NCBI GenBank assembly: GCA_037893225.1
Contig: JAZGUH010000002.1
Coordinates: 2,666,001 to 2,730,000 of the forward strand
DNA: 64,000 bases
Origin: Hippasteria phrygiana
Lineage: Eukaryota > Echinodermata > Asteroidea > Valvatida > Goniasteridae
Reading direction: 5' to 3'
Part shown: positions 51,180 to 61,781 of the stretch, one piece after another
How positions within the stretch are numbered: the first letter of the stretch is position 1
Layout: each line of letters begins with the position of its first letter
The notes under the pieces: generated by a model
What the model saw: the letters and a program-made list of their open reading frames with translations, nothing else
The model's database searches: none
What the model was told of the DNA's origin: nothing
Position numbers and translations under genes: made by a program

Positions 51180-52330
51180 GTGAAATCATACTTCACAAAA
51201 AAGGTGACATTGCACTTTACGACCTGGAAAAACCCTTGTATATCTGTACTGTGTGGAATAATCTGATGTATTGTAACAAACTGGCAAACAGTAAGCTGTG
51301 CAGACATAGGTGTGTGAAGGTTAAACAAAATTGTATCCAAAATGGCACTGCAAATTTGGAGGAAAACAGGATTCTGGCACAGGATTAACTCCTAGGATGG
51401 GAAACTATACATGTCTATGTAGTACTTTTTAGTAGCTTTCTTTTCCTGTAGGAGGTGTAGAATTTAGAGACAATTTGTGGTTCAAAATGCCATTACAAAT
51501 TTTGTGAAAAACACATGATTCTAAACAGGATTCAGTGCTAAATATCTACATTAGAGAATTTTGTCCAATGAAGGCTCTTGTAGGATCAAACTTTTAGCCA
51601 ATGGGGCAGCTTCTTATTCAGGTGGATGGTTGGGTGGGAATAGGAAGTGCAACTTAGGTTCACTTTGTCACAGCACTTTATAGGGTATACAACCATTAGT
51701 TGAGCTTTTCAAATACCCACCTCCACCCCATCTCTGCCAATTGCCAAGTACTTTGTGGGAAGATGTATTTTCAATTGCTGCTTTTATATCACTACATTTA
51801 ATATTTAATTTTACTTTATGCTCTGCTGGTTTCCTGGATGTTCTCCAGGAGCCGTTATTCCTGCCATCAGTTCAGTTCGGGGAAATTTCTTGTCCTATGT
51901 ACATGTATATGTTATTGTATTTCACTACCGATTCTTTGAATTCTGTCATATATTAAGGCATTTTTTGCAAGAATTCAACAGACACAGGTTAAAAGTTTTC
52001 TCAATGCTCTATCAGAATGGCCAATAAATTTATTCGATCAATTTATTTCATCATTTATAATTGCCCTAACATAAAATGTAAGAACTATGACAGTAATTTC
52101 AAGTTTTGTGACAGACACTCTCATGACTCCCTGGAGGTTCACCAGGGGCCATTCCTCCCGTAGCTCATAGCATTAAAGCGGGGGAACATCCTGTGCCTGG
52201 ATGTTTTAATGGTTCATATCGGTGTTTTCATTACAGATTTCCTAATTTGTGTTAAAATGAATGTTGGCCTTTGATAATTTGTGTGGCCTTTTTGCCAGTT
52301 TTGTGTACGTGTTCTGGCTAGTTCTGGTGT
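51180..52330. other. intergenic, no gene recognised
   Basis: AT-rich; short open frames only, none with a recognisable domain or consistent splice context. Confidence 0.5.
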
Positions 52331-52334
52331 TACA

Positions 52335-52545
52335 TCCACTATGTAACTAACAGGGTCTGGTGTGCCCTATAGTTAGCAGGGTCTGGTGTGCCCCGACTAT
52401 GATGGTCTGGTGTGCCATATTGACATGTATCAGGGTCTGGTGTGCCCTAACTGTGATGGTCTGGTGTGCCATATGGTGGGTCTGGTGTGCCCTATTTCAT
52501 GGCTGGGACTGGAAAGCCCAGGGGTCTGGTGTGCCCCATGTAAAT
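52335..52545 (+). repeat. degenerate tandem repeat, GGTCTGGTGTGCC units
   Basis: Seven copies of GGTCTGGTGTGCCCTA-like words at irregular 20-45-base spacing. The open frames across it (VWCAPTMMVWCAI...) are repeat artefacts. Confidence 0.85.
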
Positions 52546-52559
52546 GCATTTTTGTCTTT

Positions 52560-53405
52560 GCCAGTTTGCCCATAAAAACTCTGGTTTCTGGCAATATTTA
52601 GAAAAATACAACAAATGCTGTGGCATAGTTACAAACAAATACATCGTGTGTGTGCTGTCATTCATTTTCAGTCTGAGAATAAAGCCAATTTAATCGTCGC
52701 ACGACCATTTCGCGCTTTTTCTTGGGACACACAAATCAATAAATGTCTCGCTGCGCGATTTTGTAGCACAAATGGAAACACACACCTCGATTTGTGTGTA
52801 TTTAGAAAATTGTCGCGCGACAAAGTTGTGTATGAATAAATTGGCTGTTGTTACTAATGTGATTAGACGATATTTCAGCGTTCACGCGATTATACCGCGA
52901 CATGTCAATTGCATGATTAGCTTTGCATCACAGAAATAAAACCTTTTATCTTTATTAATCAGATTTTTCCAGTTTTCTAGAAACTTTTGCCGAGTTTTGC
53001 TCTTGGTGTATTTGTGCACGGGACGTCTTTTCTATTTTAGGGTCAGCATAGAAACGTAAGAGCTATACCAACAAATGCAAAACATAACAAATAGGGCTAA
53101 TACCGTAGGGCGTCGCTAGACCATTGAATAGGAATGTCATCACAAAAGTTACAACAGGGTGTGAAAAAAACAATTCCAAAAAAGTTGGCCCGAAATTATT
53201 TCCCTCCGAAAACCAATTTGAAAAGCAGGCGTCCTGTTGGGGCGGCACTTCATTTGGGATTTTTTCTACTAGTAGTTTACACCCTGCACTCTGGACGTCT
53301 TTTAGTCATTTCTTCAATACCCACTTTCTACAGAGGGCGAATGATTTTACTGACAGCTACACGATTTTGCCGGTGTGGCGTGAATTTCAGTCACTATGTG
53401 AAGAT
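52560..53405. other. intergenic, no gene recognised
   Basis: Two overlapping open frames at 53124-53451 (95 and 105 residues) are the only notable feature. They have no family resemblance I know and no splice or start context. Left unassigned. Confidence 0.45.
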
Positions 53406-53411
53406 AATTAG

Positions 53412-53912
53412 GAGTGTGGCCGGTCACGTGGGAGGGTTTAACCAATATTAGGAGTCAGATTTTCACAGGAGTCGGATTTTCATATGACACCGACAAGAGC
53501 GACTAATGGGTGTCACCGTGACTCCCACACCGCCTCCAGCGAAGGGCGTGGCATGTGCGTCGTGCCATACAAAATAATGGGGAGCTTGGGTATTTGAAGT
53601 AATAATTGGGGAGGCGTGATTGTGGTCTCGGGAGACTAACATTTTAAACCTTTATCACTTAATTATTAAGATGTATCCTTCTACATAATTAATTAGCTCC
53701 CTAAGTTAATGTTTTCCTTGTCACGCGACTACTCGATTTGATTTTCTTTTACCTCATTGGACGTTACACTTAACGGAGCGCATGATTTGTACATGTATAT
53801 AGAGTGCGTTCGATTAGCTTACACTTTAAAAACAGGGTAAAGGGCCGGTGTCATATGAATATCCGACTCCCATGATGTTATTGGTTAAACCCTCTCACGT
53901 GACCGGCCACTG
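53412..53912. repeat. inverted repeat pair, GTGGCCGGTCACGTG arms
   Basis: Left arm 53412-53495 (GTGGCCGGTCACGTGGGAGG, GTTTAACCAATA, GGAGTCGGATTTTCATATGA) and right arm 53846-53912 in complement, with a ~350-base spacer. The right arm overlaps the outer part of the next foldback, so one element inserted in or next to the other. Confidence 0.7.
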
Positions 53913-54207
53913 TCCCAATAATCGATTCATCGACCACTTAAGGCATGTGCAATACTACAATATTTCATGGTGACAAAATTTCACGCTACACCGGTCACAA
54001 TGGCCACGATAACGACGACGGTAAGGAAAATGGTGAGAATGAACGCCACTGATTGGTGGAATTGTCGCGCGTGCAATACGCGCGCGTTCTACCCACCAAT
54101 AGAGAACGTTTATTCGCATCGTTACCGTTTTCGTCATCGTTATCGTGGCTAGTGTGACCGGCCCTTTACACAGCGGGGAAGCCACGAAATGAGGCTAATC
54201 GAACGCG
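53811..54207. mobile_element. nested foldback MITE, GCGTTCGATTAGC ends
   Basis: Outer ends GCGTTCGATTAGC and, in complement, GCTAATCGAACGCGG; next inward TAAAGGGCCGGTGTC and GTGTGACCGGCCCTTTA; the core 53955-54150 is a further foldback with GTGGCCACGATAACG-type arms and a CGCGCGTGCAATACGCGCGCG centre. The right terminus (GAGGCTAATCGAACG) is also the left edge of the duplicated block at 54187 and 57108. Confidence 0.65.
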
Positions 54208-55023
54208 GCGGTGTATTCGCCTATTGCAAGAACAGTTAACTTTTTATGTGTACTTTCGAGTCCGAATGTGCAGTCAGGGGCGGATCCAGGATTTTTTGCA
54301 GGGGGGGGGGGGGGGGTCTGAAACTTGCCCAGAATGTTGACTCCCAAAAGGTTGACTCCCAAAATGTTTCGTCTGCGAAAGAAATTTACAAGGTTTTGAA
54401 CTTCTGATGATGTGGCAACAATGGCAAAATGAGTGACCAAAATCCCCACCCTGGGGCTTGAAAAACGTGACCAAACCCCCACATAAGACCTGGGGCAGCC
54501 CCCCCGGGGGGGGGGGCGGGGGAAGCAATTGATAGGCGCATTAAGGTCCAAAACATGGCCAGGTATTGCATCAGTACATACGGACAATTGCTAAACATTA
54601 CTGTCATTTTCGGTGTACGTCGTATAGGCAGTCGTCAATTGACAACAATTACTGATAACAGTGGATAAACAGAATCCGGCAGAGTTGTATTCGAGTCCCT
54701 GCAAGCCCTTTCACAAGTTCCTGCAAGTCCCTGTGTTACGGTCTGAAAATCTCCAGACTATCCGTAAATATTAATTGCTAGAAAAAGCCTGAATTTTTCA
54801 GATGCAACAAAGAAATCAAACAAGATCACACTGATGTAAGAACAAAGAAACAATGTGATTAAATAATGAGAATATTCGAGAATCAACAAGGTTTAAGAAG
54901 TGTAGAATTAAGCTCTGCAATGGGCGAGGACTTGGGCGAGGACTTCGACGGCTTGGGCACTCAGCAACGGACAAGGACGACTCCAATAATGCGAGCGAAT
55001 ACAGTTCTTTGACGAGCTGGAAC
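54187..55023. repeat. duplicated block, copy 1 (837 bp)
   Basis: Almost the same sequence as 57108-57925. Both run from GAAATGAGGCTAATCGAACG through a MITE end (CAGTCAGGG(G/A)CGGATCCAGG with G run), CAGAGTTGTATTCGAGTCC of a hAT MITE, and into TGTTACGGTCTGAAAATC of a solo LTR, up to GACGAGCTGGAAC. Copy 1 has an extra tandem GGTTGACTCCCAAAA. Confidence 0.92.
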
Positions 55024-55887
55024 ACGGGGCGGATTCACCTCCAAAACAGCCGAAGAGAAACGAAAACAGCGGGGGACGACACAAACTGGCTCCCGTCGCG
55101 AAAATATGGGGATATGAGACCCCAAATAGTGAACCGACGACAGTTCACAGATAAATGTCTCTTTTCCGGAAATAAAACTCGGCTCTAACTGTCTCCAGAC
55201 GCTCCTACGCAGACGAGTCATATACAGGTCACAGGTCCGGATAAAACGGATCAATGAACTCAACGAAATTCTCCGTCCGTCGAAATCTCAAGTCCACCGT
55301 CGAAAATCAAGTCCTGATTTAATTCCCAAGCTGGCCCGTATATAAAGGATTTAATTCATTCCAGAGATTACTAGACATTCTAGAGAATCGTACAAATTAA
55401 GTCACATCTAAAAATAATCCTCTACACAGCCCCCGAATACAATTACTGTGTTTCTGGAAAAGACTATAGCGTATACGAGAACCTTCTGGCACATGTACAT
55501 TGTATAAGGCTTGGCTTAAACAACTCTGACCCATTCATTCACAGGGTCAGCCGAGGTCGCACGCGTATGCAAATAAGTGGCGCGTGGCCTGTGACAAAAC
55601 ATTTGTTTGTGCTGGTTGCACATAATACTGATGAGGGGCGTATATATACATTCTGTGAGGGGAATTTCATAACACTTATTACATTTACTGTGCGTGCATA
55701 ACACCTGCAAGTCCATCACAAGCCCTCCAGTCCTAATACAATCACAAGCTATTCAAATGAGCTGTGACAAAGGCATTCCTTTGTCATTGTTCATCCATTT
55801 ACTTGTGACCGGCTTTATGAAAGGACTTCTGACTGGGCTTGCGAAAGGACTTGTAAAAGGACTCGCAGGGACTCGAATACAACTCTG
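54680..55887. mobile_element. hAT MITE carrying a solo LTR insertion
   Basis: Ends CAGAGTTGTATTCGAGTCC and complement; flanks GAATCCGG and GAATCCCG (7 of 8). Subtracting the LTR (970 bp) and one 4-bp duplication leaves 234 bp, matching the empty 233-bp sister at 26361-26593. The sister copy thus gives an independent check on both insertion boundaries. Confidence 0.92.
54734..55703. mobile_element. solo LTR, 970 bp
   Basis: Begins TGTTACGGTC and ends GCATAACA (inverted TGTTA..TAACA), flanked on both sides by CCTG (54730-54733, 55704-55707). A TATATAAAG box lies at 55339-55347 and an AATAAA at 55171-55176. A 4-bp duplication and TG..CA ends suggest a Gypsy-type LTR retrotransposon reduced by LTR-LTR recombination. 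No internal coding region remains; orientation uncertain. Confidence 0.85.
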
Positions 55888-55895
55888 GAATCCCG

Positions 55896-56705
55896 TGACC
55901 GTAGTTATCTCTATTTGTTTTCAATCTGATGAAATGAAAAGGTTCATAGCACTAGGACAACATAAGTTTTCTATACTGAGTACGAAGACCAAAGATCATG
56001 CGATATGCCAGAGTTCAGTTTACATTAGGAAGTCATGCCCATCATGATGAAAAATTAACTTAGGGCTCATTGCACGGTAAGTCTGCATTCAGGTGAGTGT
56101 TGTAAGGTGAGGTTGAAGGCACATACTTTATAGTTTACTAACACGTTTGTTATTTTTTTACTGTAATTTTAATGTTTTTATCTTTTAAAAAAGATGAGCC
56201 AAATTTGGGTACTTTTCAGTACAAATTAAAAATGGCTAACATCGCTTATCTGTAATAGATGTGCTGCCTCCAATTTTGAACGAAATATGACCACGAAGAA
56301 CTTCCCAACAGCAAGTGAGTGATAAAAAACGAGAGTTAAAAATATACGTGTTATTTTTTCATTCGGCTTAAAGATCGTGTGACCTTGTTTAGAATCGGAA
56401 ATATATAGAAAATATGCTAAATGCAAAAACAACCATAAAGTCGGTGGAATAAATGTGTGACCTGAAGCTCCGGTTTGGTGGTCTTTCGTTTGAACATTTG
56501 AAAAATAGATTTAATTAACTTGATATGCATCACCAAGAAAGTGCATTAAACGTTTGAAGTGCATATTTTTCCCTGTGCATAGATCATAGATATACCGAGG
56601 ATTAACGGGTGTCATGAAAACCAACTTGAGTCGAGTCTTTTGATAATGAACACCGAGGAATCTTGGCCAGGAACTAACTGGGACTTTACAAGGTATGTGC
56701 CGCAC
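55896..56705. other. intergenic, no gene recognised
   Basis: AT-rich, no element ends, arrays or meaningful frames seen. Confidence 0.5.
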
Positions 56706-56708
56706 GTA

Positions 56709-57102
56709 GGGCTGTCCCGAATATACCGAATATTCGATTTTCGATCGTCAAGCGAATATTCGAATACCATTTTGCCAGTTCGAATATTCGAAAAGATATA
56801 TATGCACGTACAGATATGACGCTGATGCTATTTTAATATAAAAGTTACGGTGCTTAGCAGTGTCAAATGCCGCATTTTTGTCAATCGCAATTTTTTGTGG
56901 ACGGAAGTTTATTGTTCCTGTCGGTAAAACCCTTGATACAACAGGGGCATGCAAAAAAATGCTGTTTGAACGGTCCATAATATCAATCGCCATACGTAAA
57001 AGACCGGCGTGCTTTTGCGTGCAAACTTCTTTTTTTACTGGTGGGGGGATGCACTGAAAAACTTGATCGTCGAGTATCGAATATTCGATATTCGGTCAAA
57101 CC
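56709..57102. repeat. AT-rich MITE with ATATTCGA palindromic ends
   Basis: Left TAGGGCTGTCCCGAATATAC, CGAATATTCG and TTTTCGATCG; right GATCGTCGAGTATCGAATAT, TCGATATTCGG, AAACCC, roughly its complement. Resembles hAT-type MITEs beginning AGGGCTGTC, but no clean 8-bp duplication is seen. It abuts the left edge of duplicated copy 2. Confidence 0.5.
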
Positions 57103-57107
57103 CAGAA

Positions 57108-57925
57108 ATGAGGCTAATCGAACGTGGCGGTGTATTCGCCTATTGCAAGAACAGTTAACGTATGTGTACTTTCAAGTCCGAATGTGCAGTCAGGGACGGA
57201 TCCAGGATTTTTTGCAGGGGGGGGGGGGGGGGGGGTGTTCTGAAACTTGCCCAGAATGTTGACTCCCAAAATGTTTCGTCTGCGAAAGAAATTTACAAGG
57301 TTTTGAACTTCTGATGATGTGGCAACAATGGCAAAATGAGTGACCAAAATCCCCACCCTGGGGTTTGAAAAACGTGACCAAACCCCCACATAAGACCTGG
57401 GGCAGCCCCCCCCCCCCGGGGGAAAACAATTGATAGGCGCATTAAGGTCCAAAACATGGCCAGGTATTGCATCAGTACATACGGACAATTGCTAAACATT
57501 ACTGTCATTTTCGGTGTACGTCGTATAGGCAGTCGTCAAATGACAACAATTACTGATAACAGTGGATAAACAGAATCCTGCAGAGTTGTATTCGAGTCCA
57601 TGCAAGCCCTTTCACAAGTTCCTGCAAGTCCCTGTGTTACGGTCTGAAAATCTCCAGACTATCCGTAAATATTAATTGCTAGAAAAAGCCTGAATTTTCT
57701 CAGATGCAACAAAAAAATCAAACAAGATCACACTGATGTAAGAACAAAGAAACAATGTGATTAAATAATGAGAATATTCGAGAATCAACAAGGTTTAAGA
57801 AGTGTAGAATTGAGCTCTGCAATGGGCGAGGACTTGGGTGAGGACTTGGACGGCTTGGGCACTCAGCAACGGACAAGGACGACTCCAATAATGCGAGCGA
57901 ATACAGTTCTTTGACGAGCTGGAAC
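57108..57925. repeat. duplicated block, copy 2 (818 bp)
   Basis: Second copy of 54187-55023, including the left 53 bases of the hAT MITE (from 57581) and the first ~290 bases of the LTR. It breaks off at GCTGGAAC, where a CRE-type repeat begins. The MITE's and LTR's right ends are absent, so this copy arose from, or was later cut by, another rearrangement. Confidence 0.92.
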
Positions 57926-58200
57926 TCTTCAAATTTGACACTGTCATTGATCAGATTGACTCCAAACTCGACCCAGGCCAAGACCACGTTGCAAATGTTT
58001 GCTTTGGCAAGTACCGTTGTGATGACGTCATCATGGTCACGTGACGTCATCTTAAAGTTGCACACTTTAAGGTCCTATATCTAGAGAACCGTAGATCGGA
58101 TTGGGGGCAGTCTTAATGGTGATAGGCCAGGATTTGTAACAGATACAAAAAATTGATGTGACGTCATGATGACGTAATCATGACGTCATGTAGAGGTCAT
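57926..58200 (-). repeat. partial CRE-palindrome repeat
   Basis: On the - strand this matches the intron-3 array around 17690-17830 (TTTGCAACGTGGTCTTGGCC, GATCAACGACAGT-like, CTCTAGATATAGGACC). It contains GTGACGTCATGATGACG and GATGACGTCATCATGG clusters, four exact TGACGTCA sites. Confidence 0.75.
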
Positions 58201-59190
58201 TAAATTCAAGTTAAAATTTTGTATATTTAGCAATCTCTTATGACAAAAACCGTCGGAGGTTTTATAGACTGTATTTTTGTGTACCTAATTCCAAGTTCCC
58301 ATGATCATAGCTCACTTCAGCGTCAAAATATAACCATTTCAATATTTAGCCCCAAAACAATATGATAACAAAGGAATTCTGGGAAGGCAGTGTAACCATG
58401 GGTGTCACGTTGCACGTTCTTAATTTATCCTACAATCGAACGTAAACTTGTGTGTGGCGCAGTGTATAGCAGTGCATGTTATGTGGTGTAAACTTGTGTG
58501 GCGTTGCGCTATATACCAGCGGTGCGTTTTGGAACTGTACTTTGTATACGGAGCTTTGAGCGTTTTCCATAACATGTCAATGGTGTAATTTTAAAGAGGA
58601 ACTAAAACCAATTCGCATTTTTCTACTTTAGTGGCTTTTCTGAGAGCTTATGCCTCCCCAAACCTAACAAAGTAGGTTTGAAGAGTTTATGCATGGTTTG
58701 GCAATTTTAGAGAAGTTTTACTTTGGAGTCGCTTTCGCTCAGAATCAGAAAAGCTCGAGGTCAACCGCGTGTTTACAATCCAATCGTGTGACGTAGCTGC
58801 GTGGAGATAGATGACGTCACTATGCGAGTGCCCATTGTGTTTGCGTGCGTGCATGTGTACTATGTGTTGGGTTTTGTCCTAATTTTGTTGTTCCTGGTGG
58901 TGCATTATTGCATGAACGTTGCACTGATGAGTTTTTCATAATTTTTTTAATGAGGTCTTTGTGAAGCAGGAAGCTTACTTGTGTCTTATTCATCCATATT
59001 TTGGCACTGAAATTTGGGTTTGGAATTTGTGTGGATGTGTGGATTAGTGTGTGCGCGCCGCGAACATAGTCTGGTAACTGCATTGTATCTATCTCAATGA
59101 AATGAAAACATCACAGTGACGTCGCGGTACGTACAGACTAGACGTACACGTACTTTTATCGGGTCGCCGTGGACACAATTTTCGCTCTGG
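58201..59190. other. intergenic; possible TTAA-element left end
   Basis: Near 58592 the sequence TTTAAAGAGGAACTAAAACC resembles the start of a TTAA-inserted element (TTAA then AGAGG), followed by CCAATCGTGTGACGTAGCTGCG and GATGACGTCAC. No matching right end lies within the window. No gene recognised on either strand. Confidence 0.35.
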
Positions 59191-59194
59191 AATA

Positions 59195-59446
59195 ATGGCA
59201 GAATCTGATGGCTCGTGGGAAGAGTATAGCGTAGATTCTGAAGATTTTCAGCTGCCTGGAGAATCGCCCAGCTCCAGTGACAGCGAAGACCAGAACACTG
59301 AACGTGTTAAGAGTACTAGGTCTTTTTATGAGTTCTTACTCATTCTGAAAGCTGTAATCAACCATCCAATATTAAGCGGATGTCAGAAAAATATGAATAA
59401 AATTGCTCCTAACCCTCAGGTCCCCCTTTTCAGACCGAGGGTTTAA
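59195..59446 (+). CDS. small acidic ORF, unrecognised
   Basis: 83 residues from an ATG in fair context (AATAATGG). The N-terminal ~40 residues are Ser/Asp/Glu-rich (MAESDGSWEEYSVDSEDF, SPSSSDSEDQNTERV), unlike chance frames here, then STRSFYEFLLILKAVINHP. Such acidic starts are common in transposon-encoded proteins, and a possible TTAA-element end lies 600 bases upstream. It could be a first exon. No family recognised; function not inferred. Confidence 0.3.
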   Translation: MAESDGSWEEYSVDSEDFQLPGESPSSSDSEDQNTERVKSTRSFYEFLLILKAVINHPILSGCQKNMNKIAPNPQVPLFRPRV

Positions 59447-59825
59447 TAATTATTGCAATTTGGATTGCATTGTTCATGAAATTGCCGGCGGCAGCGAACA
59501 TATATTGTCCCTCTGAAATTCATACTGTTCCAACTCCTTTCGCTTCTACATGTACCTCCATGGTTTTAATAGGTAAAATTATATGGCCCATCATGATGAT
59601 GTATGCTAGTGGTGGTATGCGTCCTGTGGACAAATGTGTAAAGGCTATTGCAAACGCCATTGAACAAATGGACCCCCCCCCCCATTAAAAATAAAATTTG
59701 GCCCAAACAATCAACAATTGGGGTAGCTTAGTTACATTTTTGTTCGAAAATTATGCACCCCACAATCAATCCTGCGTACGGGCCAGTAAACATACCGTAT
59801 GTGTCAAGTAAATACTGGAGTATCA

Positions 59826-59903
59826 TTGGCTTTTCCGAAATCCTTCGGAAAAGGCTTTGTTTTTGTTCTGATTTTTTTTTTTTTCTTCTTCTTCTTCTTC
59901 TTC
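59826..59903 (-). repeat. CRE-element tail with (TTC)n microsatellite
   Basis: On the - strand this reads (GAA)n, AAAAAATCAGAACAAAAAC and AAAGCCTTTTCCGAAGG, the same tail as at 19080-19190. The (TTC)7 tract at 59883-59903 directly abuts the LINE's 5' end. Confidence 0.7.
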
Positions 59904-60112
59904 GTGTTCGGACGTGTTTCGATCGAGCTCCGGAAAAGTAAGAATATTTCAGCTTTTAGACCCTGTTAGGTCCCCGTTTTTATACTGTTGTATTCCGTTT
60001 TATTTATAGGTCCTACTAGACCCTCCTCCTTTTGTCGGGTGTTATCATTTAAGAGTAATTTTACGTTCATTTTGCATTTCATTTCGTTGTTTTCTCGCTG
60101 TGGCTGGTCACC

Positions 60113-61765
60113 ATGACCAGTCAAGCGAACACATCTGTAAGGGCTCAGCCGAGCGTACCCTCGGCTGGCCCGAGCGTGCCCTCGGCTGGGCCTACTAAGC
60201 CCATTGTTGAGGGTAATGAGCCTTTCAGGAATGTTACCCGCAACAATGGCATTTCATTCAAAGCGGCTGACAATGTCTCCGTTCAATCTTACATGGACGC
60301 CATTACAAAAATCCTGAATCCTAAAGAAATACTCTCCGCTTCCAGAATTTCCAATGGCCGCATTGCCATATACCTCAGCTCGAGAGAGGCGGTCGTCGAT
60401 GCAGTTCAACAACAGGAACTCGCATACGACGGCTCCTTTCTCGAGCTGACTCCCCTTGTCCGACCCACCACCCGTCTTACACTTTCCAACGTGTACCCTG
60501 AAATCCCGAACGGAGTCATTGCAGCCAACCTATCGTCCTTTTGTAAGGTGGTGTCCCAAATCCGGCCCATTCCCCTTGGACTCAAGAGTAAAAGTCTAAA
60601 TCACATAATGAGCTTCCGAAGGCAGGTTCAAATTCTTCTCAACCCAAACGTTACCCCTCCCGATCATATCAACTTCCACTATAACGGTACTAACTATCGA
60701 GTATTTCTATCCACGGAGTCGGTGCGCTGCTTCAATTGCGGCGAATTCGGCCACATAAGCAGAGCCTGCAAGAAGCAGAACCCCGCCCGCGGGGACGACG
60801 GTGCCAATGGCGACACAAACCCCCTCAACCCCCCACCCGTCTTCGTCAAACCTAATTCCAAATCCGACCCCAAACACCCACCCAAACGATCCAAATCCGA
60901 CCCGCCCGGCCCCGCCTCCCCTGCGCCTGCGGGGTCGGCGCGTCGGTCGGAAGTTCCGACCGCCGCGCCACCCCCACCCACGGGCGGGGTCCCTGAGGGG
61001 TCCCGGCCCTGGGCCGCAGCGTGCGCGCCCCCCAAGAGCTATGCTGGTCCTCGGCCATCATGGGGCTACGGCCGTTATTCGTCCGGCTCGCCCCGCGCGT
61101 CGGACTCGGCCGGCCCGAGCACGCTCGCTGCGGATGCAGCGCGCACCCCTGGCGGGGGCGGAGTCCGGGCTCCTCCTACCAATCCTCCCTCCAATTCCCC
61201 CGAAGTGCTGCCGATATGGGGCTCCCCCCCTCCCCCCTCCAGATCCTTCTCGGACGTTGTTGCTAAACGCAAACAGGTTTCCCCCACTCCTGTGAATGAC
61301 TCCTCTAAACTCATTCCCCTTCATTCACCCTCTCCTCGCAGAAAACTGGCCAGGAAACAACCGAGCCCCATGTCGACAGCCTCTCCCACCCTCTCCCAAG
61401 CCCTCAACTCCCAGTCCTCCATCCCACCCACCCCCCTCGGTGGTTCCCAAACACCCATGCCCTCGACTCCGGCGTCCACCGCGGGCGAGGCCGACACCGA
61501 CTCCGTGAACTGGGAGGACACACAGACGGACGAAGACCTTCCGTCTAAAGTCTTCCCACTAACCAAAGGCCCACTATCTCAATCTGAACTCATTGATTTC
61601 CTGTCTTCGGTTAAAGCTAGAAAGAAGCCAGCCCAGATTGCCAGAAAATTCACGGCAAACATTCCTGGGCTGGTTAGACAACTCAAACCCCTACGCAACC
61701 ACCCCCTTCTGCAAAAACGCATGCAGCAGAGGATCTCCAAACTTCTCAATACTTTAGATAAATAG
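60113..61765 (+). CDS. Tx1-type LINE ORF1 protein
   Basis: 550 residues. Presumed nucleic-acid-binding chaperone that forms the retrotransposition particle with its own RNA. The N-terminal half (about residues 35-200) has the ordered domain typical of Tx1 ORF1, an RRM-like module with TTRLTLSNVYPEIPNGVI and SFRRQVQILLNPN. A retroviral-type zinc knuckle CFNCGEFGHISRAC follows at 206-219 (C206, C209, H214, C219; CX2CX4HX4C). Residues 225-490 are Pro/Ser/Ala-rich and low in order, coded by very GC-rich DNA. The C-terminal ~60 residues are basic and helical (SSVKARKKPAQIARKF). The start is the first ATG after the 5' UTR (GTCACCATGACC, good context). Confidence 0.88.
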   Translation: MTSQANTSVRAQPSVPSAGPSVPSAGPTKPIVEGNEPFRNVTRNNGISFKAADNVSVQSYMDAITKILNPKEILSASRISNGRIAIYLSSREAVVDAVQQQELAYDGSFLELTPLVRPTTRLTLSNVYPEIPNGVIAANLSSFCKVVSQIRPIPLGLKSKSLNHIMSFRRQVQILLNPNVTPPDHINFHYNGTNYRVFLSTESVRCFNCGEFGHISRACKKQNPARGDDGANGDTNPLNPPPVFVKPNSKSDPKHPPKRSKSDPPGPASPAPAGSARRSEVPTAAPPPPTGGVPEGSRPWAAACAPPKSYAGPRPSWGYGRYSSGSPRASDSAGPSTLAADAARTPGGGGVRAPPTNPPSNSPEVLPIWGSPPPPSRSFSDVVAKRKQVSPTPVNDSSKLIPLHSPSPRRKLARKQPSPMSTASPTLSQALNSQSSIPPTPLGGSQTPMPSTPASTAGEADTDSVNWEDTQTDEDLPSKVFPLTKGPLSQSELIDFLSSVKARKKPAQIARKFTANIPGLVRQLKPLRNHPLLQKRMQQRISKLLNTLDK

Positions 61766-61781
61766 TTGTTTTTTTTTCATT

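Noticed and set aside
52360..52601. Repeat-containing ORFs (VWCA motif)
   Set aside because: Artefact of the GGTCTGGTGTGCC tandem; no start context or homology.
54195..54587. A paired - strand ORF conserved in the duplicate (also 57114-57488)
   Set aside because: The conservation is that of the whole duplicated block. The frame crosses MITE ends and a homopolymer, and lengths differ by repeat slippage.
54734..55703. A complete LTR retrotransposon
   Set aside because: Only one LTR is present with its 4-bp duplication; no gag or pol sequence lies between or beside it.
60801..61295. A 164-residue + strand ORF and - strand ORFs in the same place
   Set aside because: Shadows of the GC-rich Pro/Ser/Ala-rich part of LINE ORF1.
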